This document shows, in pieces, positions 1 through 12,010 of a DNA stretch of 64,000 nucleotides; the stretch's first letter is position 1; each line of letters opens with the position of its first letter. Under the pieces are notes generated by a model. The model saw only the letters and a list, made by a program, of their open reading frames with translations. It ran no database searches and was not told the origin of the DNA. The DNA is from Kalaharituber pfeilii (taxonomy: Eukaryota > Ascomycota > Pezizomycetes > Pezizales > Pezizaceae), in NCBI GenBank assembly GCA_015179045.1, contig WHUZ01000098.1, positions 150,589-214,588 on the forward strand. Direction: 5' to 3'. Both the position numbers and the translations under genes were made by a program.

Positions 1-3000
1 GGTAAGCCAATATATGCAGTGGTGTGTCACCATCGTAGTCGCCACTATTGACATCAGTCCTGCTGTCTGTAAGCAGCAAGTCGACCACATTGTCATGCCC
101 TTTAGCAGCTGCAGCATGCAGTGGTGTCCAGCCATCTGCATTAGCTGTATTGACGTCAATCTTGTCATTGGCTAGCATCCGCTGAACTACCTTTTTTAGT
201 CCCTTGTCAGCTGCTATATGAAGTGGTGTCCAGCCATATTTGTCAGCCAAATTAACATCGATCCTGTCTTTCACTAGCATCACCTCGACCACTTTATCAT
301 GACCCTGTGAAGCTGCCGTCCACAGTGGTGTCCAGCCGTACTCGTCAGCAATATTCACGTCGACCCTGTCATTCCCTAGGAGCAGCTCGACCACTTCACG
401 ATGTCCCTGAGACGCTGCAGTATAGAGTGGTGTCCAGCCATATCCATCTGCTGTATTCACGCTGACTCTGTCATCCGCTAGCAACAGCTCGACGACCTTG
501 CTGTGTCCCTTTTGAGCTGCTACATACAGTGGTGTCCAGCCATTTTTGTTAACCATATTCACATCGACCTTGTCATGTGACAGCAACCGCTCGACCACCT
601 TGTCATGTCCCCGTAGAGCTGCTACATGCAGTGGTGTCCAGCCATATTCGTCGGTTATATTCACACCAACCTTGTCATGTGAGAGCAACATCTCGACCAC
701 TTTATCATACCCTTTGTCAGCAGCAGCATACAGGGGTGTCCAGCCTTCTTTGGTAAACTTATTAACATCGACACTGCAATTCGCCAACAGCAGCTCGACA
801 GCTCTGTAATGTCCATTCCGAGCGGCGATACACAATGGTGTCCAGCCAGCTTTGTCAGTCATATTGATGTTGACCTTTTTGTCTTCTAGCAGCAGCTCTA
901 CGACATTGTCATGTCCATTATATGCTGCTGCCCAGCAAGGAGTGATAGCTCTCATACATGCGCCTTTGACATCATCCGTTGAATTTAGATCGATATCTCC
1001 TCGAACCCGAAGTCGTTGCAAGAGGTCCATATTTCCATTCCATGCTGCCGCTGTTAAACATCTGCTCAGGACGGGCTCTGGCAGAGATGGAATGAATTTT
1101 GGATCATTCAAAATGTACTCTTCGATTAACACGCCTAAATCAAACACCACAGCAGCTATAAAAACTGACCCACTTCCCGATGCTGCATGTATATACCGTT
1201 TCAAGTTAAAATCTAATAGTGCTTGATGCTTTTCGAAATCCCAGAATGTATCAAATATCTGAAAATGGTGTACACTTTTCATGAATCCTGTGTACTGCTC
1301 GTGATGGAAGTATTGGTATAGTTTGCCTTTCACATGATCCTTGGATGCTTTAGAGGCATGGACTCCCCAATAGCAAAAGGCATACCATAAGAAAGGGAAA
1401 TCGGTGACCAAATTCCGGCCATCCCACTGAGATTTCTGGTATGCTTCACCTCGGTCTGTGGTTAGGTACTTCAAGCACACAAGTGTAATAACAGAGTGCG
1501 CTTCAGCAATTAATGAGGTGGGTGAATGTGATGTATGTGCACTTGGAAATAGTAGATCGGGATGTTTCTCAAAGAACTCTTGTGTACTTTGATGGATGAA
1601 GCGGACAACAAACTTATTCCCAATGATACTAGAGTTCAATCAACATTAGCACTGATTTTCATTATTAAACAGTCTTCATAATTACTCACGCCTTATTCTG
1701 TACAGTGTCTCTATGCTCTTCCTCGATCAGCAGACCTCCACAGTTGGAAAGTAAGTATGATTTATTCACTCTGTCATATCTGTCAAAGCCAGAATCTTCA
1801 TGTGTAGCAAGTGCATCCATAAGTGCTTCAGGCTCCAACCGATCCCAGGTAAATGCTACTAGCATGAAGGCTTTCTGAATTGTTTCCCAAAAATCTGCAT
1901 TGTGGACTTTAATGCGTTGAATTGCATCATGATAGGTACTTTCTAGACCTTTAGGAAGATTTCTCAAAGCCTCCCTTAGCTTCTTGAGGCTAGGCGTGTT
2001 GGCAATAGAAGTAAGATGAAGCTGAGCAATTAAGAACCTTTAATTGCAGTAGTGTTAGTAAGAGAAAGTGAGGGAATCGAGAATGAAGATGCTTACATCC
2101 CACATGCCTGCTGTATAATTCTTTCAGTTACCTCATTCCGAAGCTCAGGGTCAGCGTAGACAAGGTTGTAAAGGTTTTGCCCTGTTCTTGACAATCCCTC
2201 AATTCTTGCCTTAAGATACAGCCTGATATCACTGTCTATAGCCCTTATCTCCAGGCTTGAGCAGCCGTTTTCCAGGAAGAATTCATCAGTGCCATGGTCA
2301 GGCCGAGAGGTTGCGAAAAGCTGTATGTTGCCCTCAGAGTTAATGAGATCGAACAAGTGGATCCGTATTAATTCACGTTGATTGGGACATTCATCCAATT
2401 CGTCAACTATAAGGAACACCTTCTCAAAAGTAGAAGCACATTTCTTGATCCTTTCCGTCACATTTTTGAGCGGCAGATTGCATTTTTCTTTGCCCCAGTA
2501 TTCTCTATACAGCTCACTGAGATCAGGCGTAATGTAAGAGTATTTCTCCAGTTGGCGTAGGATACTTCCAAGGAGGTTCGGTAGAGTCTGGGTTTTCTGG
2601 TCACCATAGTTGCAAAATAAAAAAGCAAGCCCAACCGGCTTCTTGCCAGAGATTTGCTGCTTGATGCAGTACTCATCTGTCAAATATTTTATCACAAGAG
2701 ACCTAAAGGAACGTTTGATTAATAAATGAGATGGGAAAGAAAGTCTTCTAGGGTGCTATACGTGAGAGTAGTCTTTCCAGCACCAGCTATAGATTTGAGG
2801 ATGAACAATCAGCTGTTGCTGTCACGTTTTTAAATGGTAGGAGACTTACGCATTCCATAACAAAACAATGCCCTGAACTCTCCTCGTAACCATTTGATAA
2901 ATTTTTCATCCTTCAGAAGCCACATTCCAGTGCCAGGCTCAAGAGTTGCATAAACATTGTTTTGTGCATTCGAAAATATTAATGGCGATAGCCATTCATA

Positions 3001-4410
3001 TGCTTTTTCTCTAGTGTCATCTATTTCATTAAAAGGTGGTGTTTAGCTACTTGGGCGATCGTTTAGTCTCTCAGTCGGACAGCATTTTATCGTACCTTGA
3101 AGCTTATTGTGTATCTGAACTGCAAAGGTTCTAGTTTCTACTGCGACGCTCCTGATGTATGAAAAACTGATATTAGCAGGTCTCGGACTAACATGTATGG
3201 TACAGAGCTTAATTGGAGGCATGTTCACGTTTTTCAGAGAACAAAGGTCTGAATTGAGGGAAATGAAACATACCTCACTTCTGCCACATTGTTGCTAACA
3301 TCGGAAATTCTGGCTTCGGAGTGTAATGCAACTTCCCTAAAATTTTTATGCACACGTTAGAAGAATCTCTGGTAGCGAAGATGTAAACTGAGAACGTGCG
3401 ATGGGGTCTAAGCGCACTCAATTTTTGTCTGGCTTGAGCCAATGGCTACAATCTCTTTTCCAACCTCGGCAAGCATCGCTTCATTCTTAGATAGACCCGC
3501 ACTAAAATGGCTCTATTGTCAGCCACACGTGCACTTGAGGACATGGAAAAAGTCCCTGGTCGAAAACCATGCGACTGCCTTAACAGACCTTAGTAGTCCC
3601 ACACTATTGTCTATCTCTGTCACTCTAGAGAGTACATTCGACGAAGCCTCCCTAGTAGCAGCATTGACAATGGTCAGCATGATTATTAGTGTATAGAATA
3701 CCTACTGGTTTTGCATTGGATTAATTACATGTGCTCAAGTGGCAGCATTCTGTGCAGGATGTTGGTAGTCATCTCAAGTGCGTGTATAAGTTCTTTAAAC
3801 TCATCCTCTTGAAAAGGCCACACACATCGATTGACCAATGTTGAGATAGTGGATGATTTTTCCGTGGTGGAACTAGCGGTGGCGCCAGAAACTTCCGGCC
3901 CACTTCCCAGTTGTGTTGGATTGAAGCCAGTGACAGGAATCAACTGACTTTTAGAATTTTCCTTACCACCCTTCCTCCTGTTGCTTCCAATCAAGCTTTT
4001 AAAATATCTCTCTTTCGTGGATTTTTCGTACTACTAGCATTGGAAGATCCCGCCCAAGAGGTTGTATCAGCAGTGAGGCCACCAGTAGTGGAACCCTCAG
4101 TAGATATAATGGAGGTTGCATCAGAGATGGTGACACTAGCGTTAGCTTGCAATTGACGGTCAACAAGTGTCGAAGTTTGAGCCTCAACGGTGATCACGGG
4201 CTGGTTAAGGAGATTCCGAAGCTTTGGATCTTGAAGAATTGTGTTTAACTGCTCAAGGCTCTGCTCTGCTTCCGCTGAGGTTTGGTTGTGTTCCTTTCTA
4301 TCAGCTACTTGCTGCATATTTAATGTATAAGTTGAGCTGCTTGATAAGTTCTTGGCGGGACGCTGGGGCGTCTTTGACTCTCTGGAGATATTGAACCAGT
4401 TGGGTTGCAA
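1..4410 (-). CDS. NACHT-ankyrin NLR-like protein, partial (C-terminus off the left edge)
   Basis: STAND-type NTPase with ankyrin repeats, a family linked to fungal non-self recognition. On the minus strand: a Ser/Thr/Gln-rich and helical N-terminal part (about 4410-3230, several short exons, model uncertain); a block ending WLLKDEKFIKWL (about 3030-2880); a P-loop MPGAGKTTLTS formed by removing introns 2787-2849 (63 nt) and 2703-2761 (59 nt); Walker B VFLIVDELDEC and the motif FATSRP (2695-2093); a linker with LPKGLESTYHDAIQRI (1967-1686); then from about 1060 to base 1 nine or ten 33-residue ankyrin repeats with GWTPLHxAA cores. Each DNA repeat is 99-102 bp, so recent expansion is possible. 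The NACHT and ankyrin parts read open, so the gene may be functional. The first ATG (4410) is a guess. The SINE at 4624 lies just upstream and could touch the promoter. Confidence 0.88.
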
Positions 4411-4623
4411 CTGGGAACAGACCGAACGCTAGCCCTGCAGTATCCATGCTGATGGGAAAGGATATTCGGCCGGTGTATGCTAAAGTTGCGTGAAGTTGAA
4501 AGGTCCGGAGTTAGAACGTTTGGTTTGTCAGCCACTAGTTGTGGAACGGAACTAATAAGCTTCAGCTCCCTCGAAGCCTTTTGATGAGGTGAACAATTTC
4601 TTTGCCGCAAGCGAGAAAAGGCT

Positions 4624-4881
4624 TTTGCGTTGCAAAGGTGTGGAGGAAACTGCGAAGGTGTGGAGAAGAGGGGAGGGGGGAGAGGGGGAGATATATAGGG
4701 GAGCCTCCCTGATGCAGAAACCAGAAGAACCGCCCGATAGAAGGGGGTGGAACGGGGATGTGTATATAGAACTTTCTTTGTTAAAGCCTGTCTCCGGGCT
4801 TTGAGGGCTTGCCCAGGGACCCTGCCATGGCTTGGCGCTGCAAGCGGGGTTACGTGATTAAAAAAAAAAAAAAAAAAAAAA
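4624..4881 (+). mobile_element. SINE-B retroposon, near full length
   Basis: 258 bp ending in a 24-nt A run and flanked by a perfect 15-bp direct repeat AAGCGAGAAAAGGCT (4609-4623 and 4882-4896), the mark of target-primed insertion. The 3' 80 bp carries tail B (CCCTGCCATGG ... GCGGGG TTACGTGAT). The head is purine-rich with no tRNA A or B box that I can see. Close relatives are at 52150-52373 and, reversed, at 37660-37922. Confidence 0.88.
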
Positions 4882-4896
4882 AAGCGAGAAAAGGCT

Positions 4897-6141
4897 AAGG
4901 ATAGAAAAAGAAACCAAGTCAATGGATACGGGGTTGAGCCTGAAGTGAAGGTGTCAGCTTCAAGAGCCAATTATATAAGCAACTACAAAATAGAATTCTT
5001 GGACTCCCGGATTCTCAGCACATCACGCACCAGCGCCACTACTAGTGCTGTATGCACCTATTATTGCATACAAAGATGGGCGAGAACTTTTGTTTACAAC
5101 GGCAAAGAAAGTGCCCTTGCTATAGTAAAAACTGGTTATAGTGAAGCAAATCGGTCAGATTTCTCGTGTACTAGTACCTGGCGGTTGGTTGCCATGGGAC
5201 TAGTCTAAATTTCGTCATACATACTAGGGGTACGTACTTTATTTGACTGATTCTTACCTAAACCAGCAAGTTTCGGACAATGAGTGCATACGCATAAGAC
5301 GCCTTAAATCTACCACATCATGAGTTTACCCAGTCTACACATGACAGATCTCCAGTATCTACCATCATGAGCCAGCTACAACAGCAGCGAGTTCACACGC
5401 TGTTACTCCACGCCCTACTACACCCATGAGCCAGCAGGATAGCAGCTTGAGCAGGACAAATGACAAGATTGAGAGAGTAGTTGTTTTAATGCAGGGAAAT
5501 CGTAAAGGTGGTACGGAACAAATAGGTAGGTTTCACTACCCCAGGGTTGTAGCAGGGCTGAAGTCTTTTAGCGTGCGGCATAGCCGCAATTGCGATTTTG
5601 CTCCGTCAGGGCAGTTTCAGGGATACGTAGATTTTGCAGCCATATGCATTGGTACAGGAGATGGAGCTTCCTAGCGCAACTTTAACGTAACGCAAAGCTA
5701 ATAAACCACTACTGTAGTGAACAAGACCCTAGCAACGAACTGCTTGGTCTGGGGGGTTGCACAAGAACTGAAATCAAAAAAGAAACAAAGCAATAACCAG
5801 TTCGGAGCTGAGAGCCCCCTCCCCCCCAAAAAAAACATAATGAAAATAATTTTTTTTTACAAAACAATAAACTAAAATAAAATATTTAAAAAAAAATAAA
5901 GAACGAGTTTGATGACGTGGCTACTCATAAAAAACTAAAGTCTCAAAATGCATACATGTCTCAGATTCGAATTTTTTCTCACAGATTTCTAATTACATAC
6001 TGTACTTCTAAATGTATGAACAGCAGCTAAAGTTTACCTCACTAACTTAACCTGACTTAAATTTCTACTTTACTACATCTATTCTAGCATGGAATGTATA
6101 CTCATACGGAGTGTTAATCCCTTATACAGATACTCTTGGTA
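4897..6141. other. No convincing gene; repeat fragment
   Basis: Bases 5070-5165 resemble the body of the MITE at 8435-8751 in opposite orientation: both read KESAL-IVK-GYS in translation, but only as repeat DNA. An 82-codon ORF (5426-5674) has no recognisable domain. 5780-5960 is AT-rich with A and T runs. Confidence 0.4.
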
Positions 6142-7441
6142 TAGTACTAGCTAGGTTCAAAAGTATTCGGACGCCTGACTAATGTATATTCTGCGCTATG
6201 CAGCATATGGCGTGCACTAATCCACTTCTAGGTTCCCCACTTGGCAAAGTTCGCACAAGATAAATGTGCAAACAGGGATATAAGAAAAGTGGGGATGATC
6301 CTTATAATGACTGCTTCGGAGGTGACTGTCAAACAGCTAACAACGTGACCCAACGAGAGGGTAATACGATGCGTAGCGGAAGAATAAGGATAGCGGGGCA
6401 AGCGCTATAGAGGAAAGATAATGGTGCAAACGGCGGCAGCAATGGAGTGGAGGCACGGAGGAAGGCAACGAGGAGAGGAGTTGAGCGACTCTATGGTATT
6501 AAGTGGGTGCGGGTTTCCGCAGACTATATACACAGAAAGCGAGACGACTATACCCAAATGGTTGCCGTAGATATAGGCAACAAACTTGTACAGTTTCGTA
6601 AAGAAAAGGAGAAGTAACACAAGCTGTATGCGAGTTCGAAACAAATCCCAGCTGAATGTGATATCCGAAGTAATTCTGTAAATAAATGAAAGAATTACAA
6701 TATACGAGATAACCATAGCAACCATCCATGTAAACGACATGTGAAACGAAGATAAGAAAGAATTAAGCCAATAAAACAATAACAGAACGTGTATGTCGTG
6801 ATAATAGAAGGCGGGATCAGACTGTCCGTTTTGACAACAGCTGTCAAAATGACATTCCTAACAGCTGCCAAACGAGTCAAGGCAGCTGCCAAAATGACAC
6901 CTAAAACAGCTGCAGAAACGCCCGTCTGAATGGCTGCTGCAATAGTTGCTGAAATGGTTGTTAAAACAGCTGCCAAAATGACGGTAAAAGCAACGGTAAA
7001 AAATAGCTGCAGAGACCATGCTAAAATCAGCGAGCGGTTGGTGAAATGGCTGCTGAAATGGCTGCTAAAATGGCTGTCAAAACGGCTGCCAAAACTACGG
7101 TCAAAATAGCTGCCAAAACGACGGTCGGAGCATCTGCCAGAACGACGGCCAAAACAGCTGCAGAGCGACGGTCAAGACAGGTGCTGGTTCGGAAAATATT
7201 GGAACGCTGCATAACATATTTGCACTATCCCAACAGGCGAATAGCCCACACAATTTATGCAGCGTTCCAATACTCTCCGATATATCTTGTGCGATCATTA
7301 ATCTAACTTTGCTAGTAGCCTCATCCCCAGCTCTGCAAGTGCGTTATCTGGAAGTGGATTAGTGCATGCCATCCATATACTACATAACACAAACTATGCA
7401 TTAGTCAGGAGTCCGAATACTTTTGAAACTGGCTAGTACTA
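6142..7441. mobile_element. Tc1/mariner-like non-autonomous element, 1.3 kb, long terminal inverted repeats
   Basis: The ends are inverted copies of each other: TTCAAAAGTATTCGGAC and CCTGACTAATG on the left match the reverse complement of the right end, and similarity continues over about 100 bp (both arms hold CACTAATCCACTTC and CGCACAAGATA). The outermost TAGTACTAG is self-complementary, so the exact TSD cannot be fixed. No transposase ORF remains; the interior is mostly the minisatellite at 6820-7180. Confidence 0.75.
6820..7180. repeat. Degenerate 15-18 bp minisatellite inside the TIR element
   Basis: About 360 bp of imperfect units of the type CAGCTGCCAAAATGACGG / ATGGCTGCTAAA. It gives spurious Ala/Thr/Lys-rich ORFs on both strands. 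Confidence 0.75.
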
Positions 7442-8434
7442 GTAGCAAAACCTGCGTGAAGACGATGTGACTGCATGTTCCGATGTGGCTCACACAGCGA
7501 TGCATACCAGCATTGCAGATGTATTGGTAGGAGAAAATAAGGATTAGGAATGGTGAACGCTTGGGGAGTTGACATCGAGGCTCCAAATACCGAATAATTA
7601 TTCCATTGAGGGCGACTGGTTTAGGATGCGATATGCTCTTTGGCGGGTACATGGAAACATGGGCCAATGAGCTTACCTCTTAGTGGCCCGGGCTAGTCCG
7701 TAATACAAGGTAACTGCATATTGTGCAATAACATTCATGAGATTTAACATACTGCATGTTATTCGTTTTTCCTCACAGGGGTGCTTTTTTTCTTCTTTTG
7801 AGCCACGTAACCCCGCATGGCAACAGTGGGTGTTTAAAGCCGAACAACACCATGCTAGACAGCAGTAACTTGTGTTTGTGCCGTAACAGTATCATGTTGA
7901 TGATGAGCTGTCCAATGGCGGTTCGGCAAATAGCCACTTGTTGATGGCTCGCGGCTGGATGAAAATTCTTACGACCTGTGCATCCTAGTGGTCATGCCCT
8001 TGCGAAGTGAGGTCTTTCAGCGACGTGGTCAGGCGCTGACTAGTCCTATTGGTGTTTGATCACCAAGCAGATGTAAAGACAAATATACGACAAATTTATG
8101 TTGTACTATTGGTTTGGCTTGCATTTAAGAAGTGGATCAATTTTGTGCAGGAGCAGCCATGACCACAAACCAGCTGGCAATAGCTCTAGTATAACTCGGT
8201 ACTGAATTCATAAAAGAGACAACCACTTATATAGGCAAGTACGTATACTGGTTAGAAGTTTACTGTTACTACATGCAATTAGACCGCTAACTGCGATGTG
8301 AGCTGCCACTGGCACCAGCCGCATGCGGGGTCATGTGACATGAAAAAAAAAAAAAAAAACCCTCCAGTGCAGTAATTTTCATATCTACAAGGCAGTAATG
8401 TTTGCTCCAGAAGAATTCAAGTGAATTCATGGTA
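7442..8434. other. Gene-free stretch with two short LINE-tail remnants
   Basis: No supported gene. About 7785-7835 (minus) reads T-run, CCACGTAACCCCGCATGGC, i.e. a short tail B with a weak repeat GGGTG(C/T)TT on both sides. About 8300-8360 (plus) reads GCATGCGGGGTCATGTGACATG followed by 17 A, another tail B; its TSD is not clear. Confidence 0.45.
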
Positions 8435-8751
8435 CAGGTGACCCTGGCGATAATGAAGCCAAGAATCGGACCTATTTTCTGTACTATAACCACTTTTCAC
8501 TATAACAAGGGCACTTTCCTTGGCTGTGTACACAAAGAATCCGGCCCATCTCTTCACTAGCCTCTCGCCATAGCCCCCAGGGCGGCACGCGAGTAATGAT
8601 ATAAAAAAAAAAAAAAAAATCTTCACTAGCCAGGTTTTCACTAAAAAGAGGTTCATTATAGCCAGCGTCACCTGTATCTCTCTTGTGATGAGTGAACTGT
8701 TGAAGTGAAATCGGTCAGATCCTTGGCCTTCATTATGGCCAGGCTCACCTG
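8435..8751. mobile_element. Mariner-type MITE with TA target duplication
   Basis: Inverted ends CAGGTGACCCTGG and CCAGGCTCACCTG (one mismatch, similarity about 38 bp inward) sit exactly inside TA dinucleotides (8433-8434 and 8752-8753), the Tc1/mariner signature. The body holds no ORF of substance. It was later hit by the micro-retroposon at 8563-8619; without that insert and its duplicated target the MITE is about 248 bp. Confidence 0.82.
8563..8619 (+). mobile_element. Micro-retroposon, LINE tail A (about 40 nt + poly(A))
   Basis: TSD TCTTCACTAGCC at 8551-8562 and 8620-8631. Between them lie only the terminal hairpin CTCGCCATAG...GGCACGCGAG, TAATGATAT and 17 A. The 5' end coincides with the base of the hairpin. 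Confidence 0.9.
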
Positions 8752-8753
8752 TA

Positions 8754-9488
8754 CTTGACACTTTGTTAGCCCCTGTTCGTTTTTTCCTTATCGCAAAACC
8801 TCGCATACAGCTGTTCGCAATAGCAGGGTGGCCCCTGGTCTGGAATTGGCATTGATTGGGTTTTCTATTACCGAACGTCTCGGGCGACTGAGAAGTCTGT
8901 TTACTACATACGTCGCTACAATCAGCCTTCCAATGGTCAACAAATATCAGGCGACGCAGCTTGTTGGATTATAATTTCTGTGCCCTCCTTGGTCATTGTC
9001 ATAGTTGGGGTGGATTTACAAGGCATACGTACTTTAACCTGACTCGATGACACTATTTTACGTGACTTTGAATCGTAGTCTAGGTGCCAAATAATTTGTG
9101 ATTACATAGGATATGAGGCAATAACCTACATCTACTTTCTCCCAGATTAGGTACTCTTTAAACCCTACTTCTGCGCATATATTCGGTTTTGTTCCTCTTT
9201 CTTCCCGACGAACCTCTGTTACGACGAAGACCTCTCAACTTAGAAACCGTCAGCCCTCAGTCTTCTCATTTTTGGTCATTGCTGCACATTCAATGCTTGG
9301 AAACAGCCTACATTGAAGTCCCTCATGTTACTAAGCCCTAGAATTCGCTCGTACTGTCTGCTGCTATATATATCGATAAGCACTTGCGACAGCGCCACAA
9401 ACGTCAAACGTGTGTTACAATAAATACTTATTTTACGTCTTCCTCAAAGATATACAATATACAGTAAAACCAGCCATAAGAACCTATT
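8754..9488. other. No feature recognised
   Basis: Mixed-composition DNA without domain-bearing ORFs or clear repeats. 9360-9480 is AT-rich and could be the promoter of the ORF that follows, if that ORF is real. Confidence 0.3.
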
Positions 9489-9893
9489 ATGGCATTTGAA
9501 GATTCCTCTCCCTCCAACCGGCGGCCACGACACCTTGAGGAACGACGAGGCCAGCAGCAAAGCGAACAGAACCTCAATGTAACGCGATCGGAGACGTGTG
9601 TGGCGATAGAAATGGAGCGGCCTGCAGTGAACGTGGATGTGGTGGAGTCGTGTGTTGCGATAGCAATGGAGCGGCCTGCAGTGGTGGAGACTACGTTGTG
9701 TGTGAAGAGGTGTCTTGTAAGGCCGCCGGTTATAGAGCAGGCGCGGCGCCTGGAGCGGCAGCAACTGGAGCTGCGACAACAGGAGCAGCGATTGGAGCAG
9801 CAGCAACTGGAGCAGCAGCAACTGGAGCAACAGCAACTGGAGGAACAGCAACTGGAGCAACAGCAACTGGAGCAACAGCAACTGGAACTGTGA
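9489..9893 (+). CDS. Gln/Glu/Leu-rich low-complexity ORF, unknown
   Basis: 134-codon ORF from ATG. The N-terminal 90 residues show no domain I know; two near-repeats (CVAIEMERPAV, CVAIAMERPAV) occur about 20 residues apart. The C-terminal 45 residues are tandem LEQQQ units encoded by the repeat CTGGAGCAGCAGCAA. A second frame (9596-9958) is equally open and reads Gly/Ala/Thr-rich because of the same repeat, so ORF length alone is weak evidence. Confidence 0.3.
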   Translation: MAFEDSSPSNRRPRHLEERRGQQQSEQNLNVTRSETCVAIEMERPAVNVDVVESCVAIAMERPAVVETTLCVKRCLVRPPVIEQARRLERQQLELRQQEQRLEQQQLEQQQLEQQQLEEQQLEQQQLEQQQLEL

Positions 9894-9900
9894 CAGCGAC
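9755..9900 (+). repeat. 15-18 bp minisatellite (CTGGAGCAGCAGCAA)
   Basis: About nine imperfect tandem copies inside the ORF above. It keeps two frames open on the plus strand and one on the minus strand. Confidence 0.8.
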
Positions 9901-9958
9901 TGTGCCGACTGGAGCAGCAATGCCAACTGAATCAACTACAACACTAGCTATAGAATGA

Positions 9959-10831
9959 GGAACAGAAGCCCGCATAGTTATCTAGGGGCTAAAGCCCAAT
10001 GTAGATCATAGGGGAGTCCATATAGGGGGACAAACAACCTGTTTGTTTTCTCAATATCGTATAACTCCGCTTGCAGCTGTTCACCATGGCAGGGCACGGA
10101 CAAACTTGGAGTATAGTTATTTTTTGTCTATTTTATGGAAGCGCCTGGCAGATTATGTTATCGTTTTCAGAATCTACTGTACTCGCTTATTCATTCTCAT
10201 ATATATGTGGACAACTCTGGGGCTCATTTACACTGCATTTGAAGACAATGGATTGTCAGCTAGACGGGGTGCTCAGCGTATATACTAAGAGAGGCCATGG
10301 AAGTGATATATTGCAATGGAGTAGTGTCTAGAGAAGCAAAGGACTCGGAGAAGAGGTTGCTATGATGCTTGAAAAAGGAAGTAGAAGGAACTACACATAA
10401 GGACCTGGGAAGAAGCAACTTGTCATAATCTTTAGTTTAGTTGTCAATTATATTAGTTACATGTCCTTTTTTTAGTTTCCCTGTTTCTAAGTTAAATTTA
10501 CTTCGCCTATCATCCCATTCCTTTCATATTACTACTTTATCCACTTGTGCTACGAACCTCAATAGTATGAGAATGGGGTATTGGAGATAATAATGTATGT
10601 AGAAGAGTAGTAGTCTATTTTTGGGTCACGGATATGGTCTACCAGCCTAGGGCAGCGGCGCATAACAGGGTCAAGTTGAGCTTCTACCTAACTATTGCTG
10701 GACGTACATACGCTGGGCATCCAGCGTGCGCTCCAGTCCCTCGGGAACCTCCGCCCAGCCGTTACCACGACGCCCGTCGGGAAATATTAGACTGCGATAC
10801 CGTGGTGGAAAGCTGCGAAAAGTAGGCATAG
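9959..10831. other. Gene-poor stretch with an eroded tail B
   Basis: 10040-10098 (minus) has T-rich DNA, ATAACTCCGCTTGCAGCTG and CCATGGCAGGGC between two copies of GGACAAAC, a decayed tail-B insertion. The 81- and 86-codon ORFs crossing it are shadows. Nothing else recognised. Confidence 0.45.
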
Positions 10832-11313
10832 AATGTACGGCAGTTGTGAAATCACTGTGGAAGCTTTCGTCCTTTTTTTTTTTTTTTTATATCACATGAC
10901 CCCGCGTGCGGCTGCTCGCCAAGGCAGGGCAAGCTTTCGTCCTGAAAAACATTTCCAATGGTGAGATCAAATTTGGGTGTGAAATGGAGCTGGTTGATTG
11001 TTGCGAGAGAGCCAGGGGAGCCCCTTTCAAGCCGCTCCGCGTTCGGAAGCCTACTAGTACACCAGCAGAACTCGCGAACTCGATCAGAGGAACCTCCGAT
11101 CGTCCTTCAGTGTCTGCACAAGCACTAAAGTCTCTATCAAAATGCTACAATCGACAGAGCCTATGCCAGAGCTGCATGAGTACCAGAGATCCCAGCAAAC
11201 AAATATACTCTTCGGTGGAAGTGTTATATCTAAGGCTCCTTCAGTCGGGAACCTGGTCAAAAATAGTTGAGTGGGGAAGACGCCAAGAAAAGTGCAAGGT
11301 CTGGGACTGTTGA
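10832..11313 (+). pseudogene. Unknown ORF interrupted by a micro-retroposon
   Basis: An ATG at 10832 opens MYGSCEITVEAFVL, which is cut at 10874 by the tail-B insertion and resumes at 10944 in KNISNGEIKFGCEMEL, ending at 11313. The insert plus duplicated target is 70 bp, so it shifts the frame. The pre-insertion ORF would be about 137 codons, Cys/Arg/Ser-containing, with no known domain. Whether it was ever a gene is open; the frame continuity across the insertion is the only argument. Confidence 0.3.
10874..10930 (-). mobile_element. Micro-retroposon, LINE tail B (about 42 nt + poly(A))
   Basis: TSD AAGCTTTCGTCCT at 10861-10873 and 10931-10943. The insert is a T run, ATATCACATGACCCCGCG and GCTCGCCAAGGCAGGGC. 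Its 5' end (GCCCTGCC on the minus strand) is the base of the tail-B hairpin. Confidence 0.9.
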
Positions 11314-11840
11314 AGAATATGCAGCGCTGAAGTGAAACATCGTGCACAGTGGTTGGGTGTGCTGAAACATATGCAACCTGAGCTGTGGCCATGATGCAGA
11401 CTGACGTTTCATGATTCTATGGTCTTCTATTTCCTATACCGATTATATCCTCTTCACCGTCTGAATCCGCTGCTATGCGCAACCTCATTCCGCACCAATG
11501 ATTGTTTAGTTGGGTACGAAGGTACTTCCTGAATTTTGCTGCATAAATAGGGCCGCTTTGGGACGCATATGTGGGGTTATTCTGTTAGAATTAATCAACT
11601 GTATCCCACCGCAATTTCACTCGTAATCTGTAGTTTACCACAGGGACTGCTATCCCCCGGCCACCCCCTCGTCAGACCCAGCCACTTCCCCTACTACTTG
11701 GCGGTTTGGTCAGGCACAATCGGATGCAGAAGACAAAGAGCAGAATCCGGCCAAGCAACCTTCCTACCACTAAGAACTAACTCCCCTTCCATCACCCCAA
11801 TTGAGAGGTTCTAGAGAAAGAAGCAGTTCACATTGTAGTA
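11314..11840. other. No feature recognised
   Basis: No domain-bearing ORF or repeat boundary could be supported. Confidence 0.3.
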
Positions 11841-11844
11841 CAAG

Positions 11845-12010
11845 GAATGACTTTAAGAAGAAACTAGGAAATATCCGCAATCAGCTGGAAGCTGCGAACA
11901 GGGATATAGGACAGATTACTAGGATTGACGGCTGTGGAGGAAGGAGACATTCATAGAGGAGGGGAAAATAACTAGCTCAATTGTGGTATATCCAGAGGAC
12001 CAGTAAAGTT
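11845..12010 (+). pseudogene. LINE-A ORF1 C-terminal fragment, decayed
   Basis: Translates as LEAANRDIGQITRI...EEGKITSSIVVY with a stop and a frame slip, matching LEAANQDLGRITGIRWLRK...EEGKKTSSVVVY of the better copy at 17940-18262. No tail or TSD is left. Confidence 0.65.

Noticed and set aside
546..1226. Plus-strand Ser/Thr-rich ORFs
   Set aside because: They are the antisense shadow of the ankyrin repeats, which read perfectly on the minus strand.
4320..4970. 216-codon minus-strand ORF
   Set aside because: It runs through the SINE-B at 4624-4881 (including poly(A) as a Phe run), so it is not a gene.
9596..9975. Gly/Ala/Thr-rich and Val/Ala-rich ORFs
   Set aside because: Products of the CTGGAGCAGCAGCAA minisatellite in other frames.
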